Source: Candidatus Tisiphia endosymbiont of Nemotelus nigrinus
GTDB taxonomy: Bacteria > Pseudomonadota > Alphaproteobacteria > Rickettsiales > Rickettsiaceae
Length of the DNA stretch: 64,000 bases
Assembly (NCBI RefSeq): GCF_964026475.1
Contig: NZ_OZ032151.1
Location: forward strand, 186,001 to 250,000
Direction: 5' to 3'
Positions 19,483 to 30,295 of the stretch are shown in pieces (the stretch's first letter is position 1; each line of letters starts with the position of its first letter). The translations under genes and the position numbers were made by a program. Under the pieces are notes generated by a model that was not told where the DNA came from, searched no databases, and was given only the letters and a program-made list of their open reading frames with translations.

Positions 19483-19876
19483 AATGATGGTCTGTAAGCC
19501 GGATTTTGTATAGATAATATTTCTATTATCTATTGCAGTTATTTATCTAGGATAAATGTTACCATTTACCTCAAGCGATCTACCCGCACTACTACTAGCC
19601 AGAGATGCCTAGGAACATGTAAGTTCTGTAGTGCCTATTTGATCTTGCTCTTGGTGGGGTTTACCATGCGTAGCTTGTTACCAACCTACCGGTACGCTCT
19701 TACCGCACCATTTCACCCTTACCAAACTATGTTGTAATTTGGCGGTATATTTTCTGTGGCACTTTCCCTAAAAGATTACTCTCCCGCTGGATGTTAACCA
19801 GCACCATATCTCTGTAGAGTCCGGACTTTCCTCGTAAATTCCAGTATAGATTTTTACGCAACTGCACGACCATCGA
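19483..19876 (-). ncRNA. rnpB: RNase P RNA (M1 RNA)
   Basis: Catalytic RNA that matures tRNA 5' ends. On the reverse strand the 5' segment GATGGTC (19874-19868) pairs with the 3' segment GACCATC (19492-19486) as helix P1. The conserved GAGGAAAGTCCGGACTC block and the 3' CCGGCTTACAGACC block are both present. The length, about 394 nt, fits a bacterial type A RNA. The ends are estimated from P1 and the promoter. Confidence 0.93.
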
Positions 19877-19880
19877 GGTG

Positions 19881-19909
19881 ATTATGTTTTAATATATTTG
19901 CCTAGTCAA
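19881..19909 (-). promoter_or_regulatory. Promoter of RNase P RNA
   Basis: On the reverse strand TTGACT (19909-19904) and CATAAT (19886-19881) are separated by 17 bp. The -10 ends 5-7 bp before the expected RNA 5' end. Confidence 0.7.
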
Positions 19910-19990
19910 TGACTTTTTTTCACTAGAACACTTAGTGCTAGCTAAAAACATGCTATTATCAATTTTTTCAAGATAATAATAGTTATAATT

Positions 19991-20650
19991 ATGGTAGTAA
20001 GTATAAAATTTGCCGCTGAGTTACGGGATAAATTACATGGCTTAAATCTTTTAAATCCGCAACATCTACAATTTTACCAAGAAATGGCATTTACTTTTAT
20101 TAAAGGTAATGAAAATGAAATATTACAGATATATAAAGATATTAAGGGCAATAAGACTATAGGGATAGGCTTTAATATGGATAATCCAAAAGCAAAAATT
20201 GTTTGGCAGAAAATATTTCAGGGGGAACTGTCGTTTGACAAAGTTTATAATGGTCAGCAAACTATTACAACAAAACAATCTCGAATAATATACGACTATA
20301 AGAGTGCTGTTAATCGCATCGAATTAAAAGATATTTATGGCAAGTCTTGGGATAAGCTAAAACCTAACGAGATGCTGATGATTGAGGATTTATATTGGAA
20401 TGGTGGTAATAAGCTAGTGGGTAGATTTACAAAGTTTTTTAAGCATATGGTTCTTTATGCTGAAAGTTCTAAGTTAAAATATCTAGCACAAGGATTAATC
20501 GAAGTAAGAGAAGGTTATAATAAAGAAAAAGTTAGGGGAATTCAAAATCGTAGAAATGTACAAAGTGAAATAGGTGACTCGTCCAAATGCCCTACCCTAT
20601 TCTCATATAGTGGATATTTTCATGATTTTTTTCACAGCCACCTCTTGTAA
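19991..20650 (+). CDS. T4-type lysozyme (GH24-like endolysin)
   Basis: Muramidase-like protein of 219 residues. The catalytic triad of T4 lysozyme can be aligned by spacing: E41, eight residues, D50, five residues, T56, within NENEILQIYKDIKGNKTIGIG. This matches the E11/D20/T26 arrangement. A later LKPNEMLMIEDLYWNGG block corresponds to the second lobe. No signal peptide is visible, as in phage lysozymes that need a holin or another export route. It could be a domesticated phage gene for wall remodelling or host-cell exit; that role is inference. It stands alone between rnpB (divergent) and dnaK. Confidence 0.75.
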   Translation: MVVSIKFAAELRDKLHGLNLLNPQHLQFYQEMAFTFIKGNENEILQIYKDIKGNKTIGIGFNMDNPKAKIVWQKIFQGELSFDKVYNGQQTITTKQSRIIYDYKSAVNRIELKDIYGKSWDKLKPNEMLMIEDLYWNGGNKLVGRFTKFFKHMVLYAESSKLKYLAQGLIEVREGYNKEKVRGIQNRRNVQSEIGDSSKCPTLFSYSGYFHDFFHSHLL

Positions 20651-20717
20651 AATAGACTATAAGTCACTATATCAGAACTTATTAAGTTGATTTGTTTAAT
20701 TGGAATTAGGAGTGTAT

Positions 20718-22607
20718 ATGACAAAGATTGTAGGTATAGATTTAGGAACAACAAATTCCTGCGTTGCAGTAATGGAAGGCAAAGAACCGAAAGTTATAGC
20801 AAATGCCGAAGGGATTAGAACAACCCCCTCAATGGTAGGATTTGCCAGCGGTGGCGAGAAATTAATTGGCGAACCAGCAAAAAGGCAAGCTGTAACCAAT
20901 CCAAAGAATACTTTATATGGTATTAAAAGATTGATAGGTAGAAATTTCTCTGATCCTATGGTCAGGAAAGATCAAGACCTTGTACCATACCAAATAGTAA
21001 AAGCTGCTAATGGTGATGCTTGGGTTGAAGTTAACGGAGAGAAATATTCACCTAGTCAAATTAGTGCTTATATTCTCCAGAAAATGAAAGAAACAGCTGA
21101 AAATTATCTTGGTGAAAAGGTAACTCAAGCAGTTATTACTGTCCCAGCATATTTTAACGATGCACAGCGTCAAGCAACCAAAGATGCTGGAAAAATTGCT
21201 GGTTTGGACGTATTACGAATTATCAACGAACCAACAGCAGCCGCCTTAGCATATGGTTTTGATAAAGCTGAAAGCAAAATAATTGCCGTTTATGATCTTG
21301 GGGGTGGTACATTCGACGTATCAATTTTAGAAATAGGTAATGGAGTATTTGAGGTTAAGTCTACCAATGGTAATACTTTCCTTGGTGGGGAAGATTTTGA
21401 TTCGAGAATTCTAGATTATTTAATTGACGAGTTTAAGAAAGAAAGTGGTATGGATTTACGCAAAGATCCTTTAGCTTTACAACGTCTGAAGGAAGCTGCG
21501 GAAAAAGCTAAAAAAGAATTATCATCTGTAGCACAAACTGATGTTAATTTACCATATATTACGGCTGATAGTTCAGGTCCTAAACATTTAAATATAAAAT
21601 TTACTAGGGCAAAATTAGAATCCTTAGTGGCAACATTAATTGATGATACAATAGAACCATGTAGGAAAGCATTAAAAGATGCTGGGCTAAAAGCTTCAGA
21701 TATTCAGGAAGTAGTGCTTGTTGGCGGTATGACTAGAATGCCAAAAGTTATTGACAAGGTAAAAGAATTTTTTGGTCGCGAACCACATAGAGGGGTTAAT
21801 CCTGATGAGGTTGTAGCTTTAGGCGCGGCTATTCAAGGTGGGGTATTAAACAAAGAAGTTACGGATATATTATTACTAGATGTTACCCCTTTATCTTTAG
21901 GTATTGAAACTCTTGGCGGGGTATTCACTAGGCTGATCGATCGTAATACGACCATTCCTACCAAGAAAAGTCAAACATTCTCTACAGCTGAGGATAACCA
22001 ACATGCTGTAACGATTAGAGTTTTCCAAGGTGAGCGGGAAATGGCATCTGCTAATAAACTGCTTGGGCAATTTAATCTTGATGGTATACCACCTGCAGCA
22101 CGAGGAACGCCTCAAATTGAAGTAACATTTGATATAGACGTTAATGGTATAGTTCATGTTTCTGCCAAGGATAAAGCTAGTGGTAAGGAACAAAAAGTGA
22201 CTATCCAGGCTTCTGGTGGTCTTAGTGATGCAGAAATTGAACAAATGGTAAAAGATGCTGAGAAAAATGCTGAGGATGATAAAAAGCGTCGTGAATTAAT
22301 TGAAGCTAAAAATAGTGCTGACAGCTTAATTTATTCAACAGAAAAAACTCTGAAAGAATATGACAGTAAAATATCAGCTGATGATAAACAACAAGCAGAA
22401 AATGCTATAACAGAGTTAAAGGCAGCTTTAGAGTCAGATAATCCTGAAGAAATTAAAGCAAAGACCGACACTCTGATGACAGCAAGTATGAAGCTTGGAG
22501 AAGCTATGTATAAATCTCCGTCAGGTGATGATAGTAATGCAGGGTCTGAGGCGGGTAATGACGATAAAGTGGTTGATGCTAACTATGAAGATGTAAGTAA
22601 CAAGTAG
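20718..22607 (+). CDS. dnaK: Chaperone DnaK (Hsp70)
   Basis: ATP-dependent chaperone working with DnaJ and GrpE. The ATG at 20718 is preceded by AGGAG at 20708-20712 and gives 629 residues beginning [18 protein letters not shown]. The frame opens 18 bp earlier at a TTG, which is rejected. The nucleotide-binding domain motifs ([36 protein letters not shown]), substrate-binding domain and helical lid are complete. dnaJ follows 267 bp later, separated by a palindromic insertion. Confidence 0.98.
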   Translation: MTKIVGIDLGTTNSCVAVMEGKEPKVIANAEGIRTTPSMVGFASGGEKLIGEPAKRQAVTNPKNTLYGIKRLIGRNFSDPMVRKDQDLVPYQIVKAANGDAWVEVNGEKYSPSQISAYILQKMKETAENYLGEKVTQAVITVPAYFNDAQRQATKDAGKIAGLDVLRIINEPTAAALAYGFDKAESKIIAVYDLGGGTFDVSILEIGNGVFEVKSTNGNTFLGGEDFDSRILDYLIDEFKKESGMDLRKDPLALQRLKEAAEKAKKELSSVAQTDVNLPYITADSSGPKHLNIKFTRAKLESLVATLIDDTIEPCRKALKDAGLKASDIQEVVLVGGMTRMPKVIDKVKEFFGREPHRGVNPDEVVALGAAIQGGVLNKEVTDILLLDVTPLSLGIETLGGVFTRLIDRNTTIPTKKSQTFSTAEDNQHAVTIRVFQGEREMASANKLLGQFNLDGIPPAARGTPQIEVTFDIDVNGIVHVSAKDKASGKEQKVTIQASGGLSDAEIEQMVKDAEKNAEDDKKRRELIEAKNSADSLIYSTEKTLKEYDSKISADDKQQAENAITELKAALESDNPEEIKAKTDTLMTASMKLGEAMYKSPSGDDSNAGSEAGNDDKVVDANYEDVSNK

Positions 22608-22616
22608 GACTTTTTG

Positions 22617-22811
22617 GATGTCATCCCACAACTGTTGAAAGTTAAAAGATCGTCATTGCAAAGGCCTATTGCAAGGCTTAAACCGTCATTGCGAGCGAGC
22701 ATACGTGAGCGTGGCAATCCCCATAAAGCTTGTCATATAGATTGCTTCGTCGCCGCTAAAGTGGCTTCTCGCAATGACGATCTTTTAACTTTCAACAGTT
22801 GTGGACATCAT
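22617..22811. repeat. Palindromic element inserted between dnaK and dnaJ
   Basis: Long arms (ACAACTGTTGAAAGTTAAAA to TTTTAACTTTCAACAGTTGT) enclose a family A core (CGTCATTGCGAGCGAGC, TTCTCGCAATGACG). A small hairpin, CATCATCAC-TTAT-GGTGATGATG at about 22806-22828, follows. The unit sits inside what is normally a tight dnaK-dnaJ operon and may attenuate readthrough. Confidence 0.85.
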
Positions 22812-22874
22812 CACTTATGGTGATGATGTTAAAAAGGATAATTTAAACTAAATTTAAAATAAGATATACTTATT

Positions 22875-24011
22875 ATGTCGACAAAAGATTATTACCAAAT
22901 ACTTGGAGTTAATAAATCTGCTAGCCAAGCAGAAATAAAAAAGGCTTACCATAAATTGGCCATGCAGTATCATCCTGATCGCAACTCACAGGATCAGCAA
23001 GCAGAAAAAAAGTTCAAGGAAATAAGTAGTGCTTATGATGTACTAAAAGATGAACAGAAAAGAGCTGCCTATGATCGTTTTGGACATGAAGCTTTTCATA
23101 ATTCAGGAGGAGCATCGTCAGCCGGAAGACATTCTGGTGGAAGAGCAAATCCTGATTTAAATGACATATTTGGTGATTTTTTTAATGATTTTATGGGCGG
23201 TGGGGCAAGGAGGCAACGCCAATCAACTAGTGTTAGGGGTTCCGATCTAAAATATGATATTACAGTTACTTTGCCAGAAGCATTTCGTGGTATCGACAAA
23301 AATATTAGTTTTACTAGCGAAGTGAAATGTTCACCATGTAATGGTAGCGGATCAGAAAATAATAATACTGGTATGAGCAAATGTGATGCTTGTGGAGGAC
23401 AAGGGGCTACGAGAATACAGCAGGGCTTCTTTACTTTAGAACAAACTTGTGTAAAATGCCAAGGGGCAGGACAAATAATTAAAAATCCATGCAAAAAATG
23501 TCATGGTCAAGGACGTTATTCACAACATAGGAATTTATTGGTAAATATTCCAGCCGGTATTGAAGAAGGCACAAGGATAAGACTGACTGGTGAAGGAGAT
23601 GCCGGAATGCGAGGAGGCAGTAGCGGAGATTTGTATATTTTTGTTACTATTAAACCGCATGACTTGTATAAAGTCGATGGAATTAATTTGCATTGTAGAC
23701 TGCCTATTAGTTTCATTAAAGCTATTTTAGGCGGAGAAGTAGAAGTACCAGATATAGAAGGTGGTAAGGTAAAGTTAAAGATACCAGCCGGCACACAAAA
23801 TGGTGAACAACTTAGGTTAAAAGGCAAAGGTATGTCTAAGGTTAGGTCAACCATTAGGGGAGATATGTTTGCTCACATACATATTGAAATACCAAAGAAC
23901 CTTACTAAAAAACAAAAAGAATTACTAGAGATGCTAGATAAAGAATTGACAAGCGACAAAGATGAGGATGATGCTAGTTTTTTTAATAAAATGAAAAATT
24001 TATGGTCATAA
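22875..24011 (+). CDS. dnaJ: Chaperone DnaJ (Hsp40)
   Basis: Co-chaperone that delivers substrates to DnaK and stimulates its ATPase. The 378-residue product has the J domain with HPD at 33-35, a Gly/Phe-rich linker (residues about 72-105), four zinc-binding CxxCxGxG-type repeats ([32 protein letters not shown]), and the C-terminal peptide-binding domains. It starts at ATG 22875. Full length and intact. Confidence 0.97.
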   Translation: MSTKDYYQILGVNKSASQAEIKKAYHKLAMQYHPDRNSQDQQAEKKFKEISSAYDVLKDEQKRAAYDRFGHEAFHNSGGASSAGRHSGGRANPDLNDIFGDFFNDFMGGGARRQRQSTSVRGSDLKYDITVTLPEAFRGIDKNISFTSEVKCSPCNGSGSENNNTGMSKCDACGGQGATRIQQGFFTLEQTCVKCQGAGQIIKNPCKKCHGQGRYSQHRNLLVNIPAGIEEGTRIRLTGEGDAGMRGGSSGDLYIFVTIKPHDLYKVDGINLHCRLPISFIKAILGGEVEVPDIEGGKVKLKIPAGTQNGEQLRLKGKGMSKVRSTIRGDMFAHIHIEIPKNLTKKQKELLEMLDKELTSDKDEDDASFFNKMKNLWS

Positions 24012-24200
24012 AATTTGATTTATAGCTGGCCTGATTAACATTTAGCAACAGTTGATCTAAGCTAGTGTTTGTCACCCCTACAAAAGCATGGATATAAAGT
24101 GGTAAGCAGAAAGCCATGAGATACTATAGATTCCCGACTACGCAGGAATAATGGTATGGAGCTACCTTATATACAGAATGAATATCAGATGTTATTCTTC

Positions 24201-24307
24201 TAGTACTACAGTTGTAGTTTAGTATTAGTTTGGTAGTGACATAAACGAGCTAGATATTGGTGTTTGCGTCGCCAAAAGGAGGAAGCCAGTATAAATTCTT
24301 TCGTTAG
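24201..24307. repeat. 107-bp dispersed repeat, copy 1
   Basis: This segment (reverse strand CTAACGAAAGAATTTATACT to ACTGTAGTACTA) is repeated almost exactly at 62709-62815 in the opposite orientation. Here it is joined to the truncated IS3 transposase; there it abuts the RDD gene. Confidence 0.85.
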
Positions 24308-24690
24308 TGTATGCTACAATGTAACGGCTATATAAATCAATTATGGCAATGAAATACATAAATCTATCTGGTAATTTTATGTAGGTGATATCAGTAGTAC
24401 AAACTTGATTAATTCTTACAACCTCCATTCCTTCCAGTAAATATGGATAGATTTTATGTTCTTGCCTATCGTTGTTATACATTTCTTTTTTGGATAAAGC
24501 CCAGATAAGCCAAGCTCTTTCATTATTCTTTGTACTTTCTTTTTATTAATCTTAAACCCAATATCTATAAGCTCTGCGTATATTTTCCGATAACCATAAC
24601 GACAATCAGATTTGCTATAAATCTCAACTATTATATTAGCAAATTCACTATCATCATTAATTATAGATTGATAGTAAAACTTTGATCTAT
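24225..24690 (-). pseudogene. IS3-family transposase OrfB remnant
   Basis: The reverse strand reads CRYGYRKIYAELIDIGFKIN and MKELGLSGLYPKKK upstream. After a frame change near 24480 it reads NQVCTTDITYIKLPDRFMYF and AIIDLYSRYIVAY, the IS3 OrfB core with the second-domain Asp residues. The frame then enters the 107-bp repeat, so the catalytic Glu region is missing. It is truncated at both ends and frameshifted, hence inactive. The remaining gap 24012-24200 holds no recognisable gene. Confidence 0.85.
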
Positions 24691-24706
24691 GAACCTCTAA
24701 TAACCT

Positions 24707-26047
24707 CTAGACTATACATTTTTTTGAGTAGGTAATTTTAGCTAGTTTTACCAGATTTTCAAAATGAGATAACCCATAAGAAAAACCAATAATTATAGGA
24801 ATCATAATAAACCACATTCCCCAATTGCCAAAATATTCAGTCAGGTAAACAAAACCAAAAGAGCTAATAACATACATTAAAGCACGAGATACAGCAAATG
24901 TCATACTAGCACAGGTAAAACGTTTTAAGACAGGAAAGCTTTTTAAAAAAATGGGAGTAGCAGGGCTTATGCATTTCTTCCACAAAACTATAAAGAATTG
25001 AATCAAAAATAACTGATAAGGAGAATCAAGATTATTCAACAAATATGGACAAAATATCATAAAAATAGAAAATATTAGCAGTATAATTTTCATAATTAAC
25101 AATGGATATATTTTTAAACTTAAATAACATAATATTAATGTGGTTAATAGCTCCATTAAACAGACAAGAAAATTATGCTGAATAACTTCGGATAGTGTGT
25201 AACCAAAACTAGTTTTTAAAATATTACCACAATATATATAAATAAAATAAACGCATACCGGTAAGGCACATTGTAATAAAAAAAAAGATATTAAAGTTTT
25301 TTTATTAACTTTTTCTTGCCAAATTGGATCGTGTTGTAAAATATTTATATCTGTATTAGTTATTTTAAAAACTCTTTTTAATCGACGTTTGGCATCGGCA
25401 AATTCTGGGGCTTCTCTAAGTTTTGTTCTTGCAACATAACCAACAAATGCAACTGCTGCACCCATCCAAAATGCTATACGCCAATTAATAGCATAGGAAA
25501 TAACAAGTGAGACAATTCCCAAAGCCCCTAACGTTCCTAGGACAGCAAAACTTCCTATCAATCCAACACTTGCATATTGTATTGGGGGATGAAGCATTTC
25601 AGTTAAATAAAGTTCTGCCCCTACTATTTCGCCCATAGAAGACATACCTTGAACAGCCCGGCAAATAATCGCTACCCAAGTTGCTATGCTTCCTATTTGC
25701 TCGTAAGTAGGCAGATTAGCCATAACAATGCAAGCAGATGACATCATGAAAGTTGTAATGATAACTGTTGGCTTACGCCCTATATTATCACCTATCCATC
25801 CAAATATTAAAGCCCCTAATGGTCTAAGTATATAAGTTGCACAAAAAGCACCTGCAGAATACAAAGCAGTAGTGTGCGGATCAGTTGTGGGAAAAAATAA
25901 TGCATTAAGAAATACCGCCATGTGAATATATATCATCAAATCAAAATATTCAAGGAAGGTTCCTATTGACAGTAATCCTATAGTTTCTTTTTGTTCCTTG
26001 TTTAAACTTTTTTGTTCTTGAGGGTATCCTATCACTTTTCTTATCAT
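24707..26047 (-). CDS. MFS transporter, proline/betaine (ProP-like) family
   Basis: A twelve-helix inner-membrane carrier of 446 residues from ATG 26047 (a TTG at 26074 is also open but less likely). The metabolite:H+ symporter signature is present: FLEYFDLMIYIHMAVFLN in the first helix, RPLGALIFGWIGDNIGRKPT between helices 2 and 3, and CRAVQGMSSMGEIVGAELYL in helix 4. Rickettsiae carry several such carriers for osmolytes or host metabolites. The real substrate is unknown. It is not adjacent to related genes and lies beside IS and Rpn remnants. Confidence 0.88.
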   Translation of the reverse strand: MIRKVIGYPQEQKSLNKEQKETIGLLSIGTFLEYFDLMIYIHMAVFLNALFFPTTDPHTTALYSAGAFCATYILRPLGALIFGWIGDNIGRKPTVIITTFMMSSACIVMANLPTYEQIGSIATWVAIICRAVQGMSSMGEIVGAELYLTEMLHPPIQYASVGLIGSFAVLGTLGALGIVSLVISYAINWRIAFWMGAAVAFVGYVARTKLREAPEFADAKRRLKRVFKITNTDINILQHDPIWQEKVNKKTLISFFLLQCALPVCVYFIYIYCGNILKTSFGYTLSEVIQHNFLVCLMELLTTLILCYLSLKIYPLLIMKIILLIFSIFMIFCPYLLNNLDSPYQLFLIQFFIVLWKKCISPATPIFLKSFPVLKRFTCASMTFAVSRALMYVISSFGFVYLTEYFGNWGMWFIMIPIIIGFSYGLSHFENLVKLAKITYSKKCIV

Positions 26048-26144
26048 CAATAGCTTGGTTATTAATGATAACAAGAAAAAATAATATTAAAAGTGAAATA
26101 ATAAATTTTAGTTAACAATATTACAGCAATCTTAATAAAGCCTA

Positions 26145-26178
26145 GACACTTATATCTTTAAATTATGATATAAGTGTC
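26145..26178. mobile_element. 34-bp TA-flanked mini-palindrome, copy 2
   Basis: Identical in sequence to the copy at 9675-9708 (GACACTTATATC to GATATAAGTGTC) and again flanked by TA on each side. It lies in the gap upstream of the MFS gene; 26075-26379 shows nothing else recognisable. Confidence 0.8.
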
Positions 26179-26379
26179 TAAATAATCTGGGAGAAATATC
26201 TTTGACATATTCACTATATATTTCAGGATAATCACCTTTAATCCTAAACTTCTGAGAATATTACGTAACAGAGATATTGAGGCAAGAAAAGAGTTTGCTA
26301 GATTTAGAATTAATTTCTGAAGTATGCCAATGATTTTTAATTTTTACTTTGAAAATACTAGCTTATCCTAATCAGCTTA

Positions 26380-26603
26380 ATCAGTAATTTGAATTTCGAT
26401 ATTAAATCTTTTGCTGCCTTATCCTTGTGCTTTAATATCTAAAATTGACAATTTATCATCTTTGAATTATATGGATTAAGAAGTGTTACTTCTGTTACTT
26501 GTTCTTCCTGGGACACAATCGAATTGATTAGGGAAATAAGCAAATCCTTATTCTCTTAACACCGAAGATTTTTTTGAAGGCTATATCGACTCTAGGACTG
26601 ATA
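26380..26603 (-). pseudogene. Rpn-family PD-(D/E)XK nuclease/transposase remnant
   Basis: Three frames on the reverse strand must be joined. SPRVDIAFKKIFGVKR is followed, after a deletion, by NKDLLISLINSIVSQEEQ and VTEVTLLNPYNSK. After another shift it continues with DDKLSILDIKAQ, a stop, then SKRFNIEIQITD. Order and wording match the N-terminal half of recombination-promoting nuclease (Rpn) proteins, including the IKA and IEIQ active-site strands. At least two frameshifts and a stop make it dead. It ends a few bases before the nuoH stop. Confidence 0.75.
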
Positions 26604-26608
26604 GATGA

Positions 26609-27625
26609 TCAGTTTGGTAAATTACCGGTAAACATTAAAACACTTGATATTAACACCACCCAAAATAAAGTAAAAGGTAAAAATACTTTCCAACCTAACC
26701 GCATTAACTGGTCGTAACGATATCTAGGTAATGTCGCTCTTATCCATAAGAAACAAAATAATAAAAAACCGACTTTTACTATAAACCAAATAAAACCCGG
26801 CACAAAATTTAGGAACTTAATACCAAAAGGCGGCAAATAGCCACCTAAGAAAAATGTTGTGGTCATACCGCTGGCTAAAATCATATTAGCATATTCGCCA
26901 AGAAAAAATAAGGCAAAACCCATAGAAGAATATTCAACATTATAACCAGCAACTAGCTCAGACTCAGCCTCCGATAAATCAAAAGGTAATCTATTAGTTT
27001 CGACAAGTACTGATATGAAGAATATTACTGCCATAGGTAACAACATCAAATCAACCCACCAAGGCAATAATTGTTGCTTTTCTATGATTTCTGAAAGATT
27101 AAGTGTCCCAGTTGTTAAAAGTACAGTAACAATCACCAACCCTATGGATACTTCATATGAAATCATCTGAGCTGACGAACGAATAGCTCCAAGGAAAGCA
27201 TATTTCGAATTACTTGCCCAACCAGCTATGATTATACCATAAACTCCCAATGATGAGATTGCCATAATATATAAAACACCCACATTGATGTCAGCTAATA
27301 CCAGCTTTTTATCAAAAGGTATCACTGCCCAACCAATTAAACTAAGCACAAAGGTAACCATAGGTGCTAAGGTGAATAATATTTTATCAGCTTGATTTGG
27401 TATAATTGTTTCTTTAAATAATAGTTTAACCGCATCAGCAATTGGTTGCAACAAGCCAAAATATCCAACTACATTTGGACCTTTTCTTAGTTGCATTAAT
27501 CCTATTACTCTTCGCTCAGCATAGGTAAGATAGGCCACACACAGCAGAAGAGGAATAGTGATAGATAGGACTTTCAATGCCACAATAATTAATGGTAGTA
27601 GATATTGTTGGAATAACGATATCAT
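26609..27625 (-). CDS. nuoH: NADH-quinone oxidoreductase subunit H
   Basis: Membrane subunit of complex I lining the quinone site. The ATG at 27623-27625 overlaps the nuoG stop as ATGA and gives 338 residues of normal NuoH ([52 protein letters not shown]). The frame is open 36 bp further upstream inside nuoG, but the coupled ATG is preferred. nuoI, often next in this cluster, is absent; an Rpn remnant and an MFS gene follow. Confidence 0.96.
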   Translation of the reverse strand: MISLFQQYLLPLIIVALKVLSITIPLLLCVAYLTYAERRVIGLMQLRKGPNVVGYFGLLQPIADAVKLLFKETIIPNQADKILFTLAPMVTFVLSLIGWAVIPFDKKLVLADINVGVLYIMAISSLGVYGIIIAGWASNSKYAFLGAIRSSAQMISYEVSIGLVIVTVLLTTGTLNLSEIIEKQQLLPWWVDLMLLPMAVIFFISVLVETNRLPFDLSEAESELVAGYNVEYSSMGFALFFLGEYANMILASGMTTTFFLGGYLPPFGIKFLNFVPGFIWFIVKVGFLLFCFLWIRATLPRYRYDQLMRLGWKVFLPFTLFWVVLISSVLMFTGNLPN

Positions 27626-29796
27626 GCAACTTTTTCCCTTTCTTTCTTCGATTCCAAGCACTTTGCCATAGTAATAGATGCCCTACTAATTGAATCTGTC
27701 ATATAATAATTTATCGATTTAGTCATTATATCATCGTTAAGTAATTTATCTGTAGAGGTAAATTTTATAAACTCACCGCCCATTATCTTAGAAATATTGG
27801 CAAATATACCCTTCTGCTTTGAAGAATTGGCTTCGCAAAACTGCGGGGCATTCGCGTACTCACGTACTTCATGTACGCTCCGTTCGCTTACCCCTTGTTT
27901 TACGTTCCAATTCTCCAAATCATTTGAGTATGCCGGAAATTCAGCTGCCAACTTATTTCTTATTTCCATTAAATTGCTCATGCCAAGATTTAGTCCTAAA
28001 TTATTGGCAAGATTATTTATAATAAGCCAAGCTTCTTTTGCCTGTCCTACCGGACTAGTTGCTGCCCTAGCATATTGTGGTCTTCCTTCAAAATTTACGT
28101 AAATAGCATCTTTTTCTGTATAGCTACTAGCAGAAAAAATGACATCTGCTGCATTTGCTCCATTATCACCGTGATGCCCTTGATATACTACAAAAGACGA
28201 TCTGATTTTGCTCATATCAATTTCATCGCTACCTAGTAAATATACAAACTTAATTTCACCTATTTCTGCCTTCTGTAAAATTTCATAAACTCCATTACCG
28301 CCATTTTTAGGGCTAAAACCTATGTCCAAACTACCGACCATTGATGCATGATTATGTAATATATTAAAACCATTCCAATCATCTCTAACTATTTTATATT
28401 TATCCACCATCTGATGAATGAGTGCTAAAATAGCATAACCATCATCTCGAGAATATACCCCATCACCAATAATTATAACCGGATTTCTTGCAGCTGCCAA
28501 CTCCTTAGAAAATTGATGTTCTCCTGATATTATTGCCTTAATTACCTTAGGGCTTGCCCCTAATTCATTGATCAAATAAGTTTGATCAATAATATTACCA
28601 ATTCTAGCTACTTTTAGCTTTCCTTCTCTCTGCAACACGCCAATACGTGCATTAAGGACTGGGGCTATTTGTCTAATATTTGCACCAATTAACAAAGCTA
28701 GGTCAGCTTTTTTAAGTCCAGAAATTGTTGTGTTAAATAGATAGTTGCCCCTACTACTTCTGTCTATTTTGTAATTAAACTGGTTGCTGTCAAAATTATT
28801 ACATCCTAGCTTCTGTAACAATGTTTTTAATAAAAACATTGATTCGGTGCATGCTAGCGTTCCAGCTATTGCCGCCATTTGATTACCGGCAAGAGACTTT
28901 AATTTTTGTGCTACTAGTGCCATAGCATCACTCCAAGAAGCTTCAACTAATTTACCATTTTGTCTTATATACGGAGAATCTAACCTTTGGTATTTCAAGC
29001 CATCATAAGCAAATCGTGCTTTATCTGATATCCATTCATCATTAATATCATCATTAACCCTAGGTAATATCCTCATTACTTCATTCCCCCTACTATCAAT
29101 CCTTATATTACAACCTTGGGCATCCAATACATCTATTGACTCAGTTTTTTTTAGTTCCCAACTACGAGCTTTAAAAGAGTAAGGCTTTGAATTTAATGCA
29201 CCAACTGGACAAACATCTATAATATTACCTGATAACTCTGATGCAAGACTACGTTCAAGATACGAGGTAACTTCCATATGTTCTCCTCTGTAGAGAGCTC
29301 CTATTTCTTCAATTCCAGCAATATCAGTGGCAAACCTTATACATCTTGTACATTGTATACATCTAGTCATCTGGGTCTTAATCAGAGGACCCATATATTT
29401 ATCTTTGACTGTCCTTTTATTTTCCAAAAATCTAGAACGTGCTCCACCATATTTAAAGGCTTGATCTTGTAGATCGCATTCGCCTCCCTGGTCACAGATA
29501 GGACAATCTAGGGGATGATTGATCAATAAAAATTCCATTACCCCTTCACGAGCCTTTTTAACACCCGCAGTATTAGTGTGGATCACCATACCTGGAGTAA
29601 CAGGCGTAGCACAAGAAGCAATAGGTTTTGGAGATTTTTCCATCTCTACCAAGCACATACGACAATTACCGGCAATTTTCAAACGTTCATGAAAACAGAA
29701 ATGTGGGATTTCTATACCAAGTTTGCTGCAGGCACGAAATACGGTTGTACCTTCCTCTACTTCAACTTCAATACCATCTATAGTAAGTTTTATCAT
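27622..29796 (-). CDS. nuoG: NADH-quinone oxidoreductase subunit G with an RPE-encoded segment
   Basis: Iron-sulfur subunit of complex I that carries electrons from NuoF. Cluster ligands are visible in order: [28 protein letters not shown] and [10 protein letters not shown]. The product is 724 residues. Residues about 623-663 (between DLENW and GIFAN) are encoded by a palindromic element and are foreign to the family. This insertion near the C-terminus stays in frame and lies in a tolerant outer region. The start is ATG 29794-29796; the stop overlaps nuoH. Confidence 0.95.
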   Translation of the reverse strand: MIKLTIDGIEVEVEEGTTVFRACSKLGIEIPHFCFHERLKIAGNCRMCLVEMEKSPKPIASCATPVTPGMVIHTNTAGVKKAREGVMEFLLINHPLDCPICDQGGECDLQDQAFKYGGARSRFLENKRTVKDKYMGPLIKTQMTRCIQCTRCIRFATDIAGIEEIGALYRGEHMEVTSYLERSLASELSGNIIDVCPVGALNSKPYSFKARSWELKKTESIDVLDAQGCNIRIDSRGNEVMRILPRVNDDINDEWISDKARFAYDGLKYQRLDSPYIRQNGKLVEASWSDAMALVAQKLKSLAGNQMAAIAGTLACTESMFLLKTLLQKLGCNNFDSNQFNYKIDRSSRGNYLFNTTISGLKKADLALLIGANIRQIAPVLNARIGVLQREGKLKVARIGNIIDQTYLINELGASPKVIKAIISGEHQFSKELAAARNPVIIIGDGVYSRDDGYAILALIHQMVDKYKIVRDDWNGFNILHNHASMVGSLDIGFSPKNGGNGVYEILQKAEIGEIKFVYLLGSDEIDMSKIRSSFVVYQGHHGDNGANAADVIFSASSYTEKDAIYVNFEGRPQYARAATSPVGQAKEAWLIINNLANNLGLNLGMSNLMEIRNKLAAEFPAYSNDLENWNVKQGVSERSVHEVREYANAPQFCEANSSKQKGIFANISKIMGGEFIKFTSTDKLLNDDIMTKSINYYMTDSISRASITMAKCLESKKEREKVA
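27807..27930. repeat. Rickettsia-type palindromic element inside nuoG
   Basis: The ends TTCTGCTTTGAAGAATTGG and CCAATTCTCCAAATCATTTG pair, with a GC-richer centre (TGCGGGGCATTCGCG). In the nuoG frame it encodes about 41 residues including CEANSSKQK. The same element is in rsmE (EANSSKQK is encoded there too) and in the gap upstream of nuoG. Confidence 0.9.
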
Positions 29797-29827
29797 TGAT
29801 ATTTATATTATAGTTTTATATTAACCT

Positions 29828-29866
29828 CAGTTCGATATAAGAATTAATAATTCTTATATCGAACTG
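29828..29866. repeat. 39-bp perfect palindrome upstream of nuoG
   Basis: CAGTTCGATATAAGAATTA mirrors TAATTCTTATATCGAACTG about a central base. It sits 32 bp upstream of the nuoG ATG. It may be a transcription terminator or a short selfish palindrome; no function can be assigned. Confidence 0.7.
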
Positions 29867-29919
29867 GCTTTGTTATATTTTAACAATCAGGTGTAGAATC
29901 GCTTCAAACCTGATTGTTT

Positions 29920-30042
29920 CTACTTTGAAGAATTGACACCTGCAAATACTTGCGAGGTTTCCACGTACTCACATACTCTTTGTACGCTGCACCTCTCAAC
30001 CCTTGTTTATCGCCCCTATCCTTCGAGTCATTTGTGAGTATA
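29920..30042. repeat. Rickettsia-type palindromic element, intergenic copy
   Basis: Contains TACTTTGAAGAATTGACACC, TGCAAATACTTGCGAGG, CACGTACTCACATAC and the closing CTTCGAGTCATTTGTGAG. This is the arrangement of the copies in nuoG and rsmE. It lies in the 885-bp gap between nuoG and the 736-residue protein gene. Confidence 0.8.
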
Positions 30043-30111
30043 TCATATTATATCCTACCCACTAATCTAAATTTTTCAATTTTGCAAGAATAATTTCTTC
30101 TATAGCTAACT

Positions 30112-30295
30112 CACCTTACGCATGGCATTTAAAAGTCACAGGAAAAACAGCCCAGCGTCATTGCAAGGAGCTACTTTAGTAGTGACGAAGCAATCTAATG
30201 AATGTGATTGCCACAACCACTACGTGGTTTAGCTAATAGCGTCTTGTGTTTTTCTGCAATTTATTAAATTGTCATGGGGGTATGCGTAAGGTAAG
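30112..30295. repeat. Palindromic element, family B
   Basis: The outer ends CACCTTACGCATGGCATTT and TATGCGTAAGGTAA pair, and inside is a family A-like core (GCGTCATTGCAAGGAGC, GACGAAGCAATC). Closely similar to 61745-61932. The remaining 30300-30681 is very AT-rich and shows no gene. Confidence 0.85.

Noticed and set aside
22614..22823. Forward 69-residue reading frame between dnaK and dnaJ
   Set aside because: It lies wholly inside a palindromic repeat.
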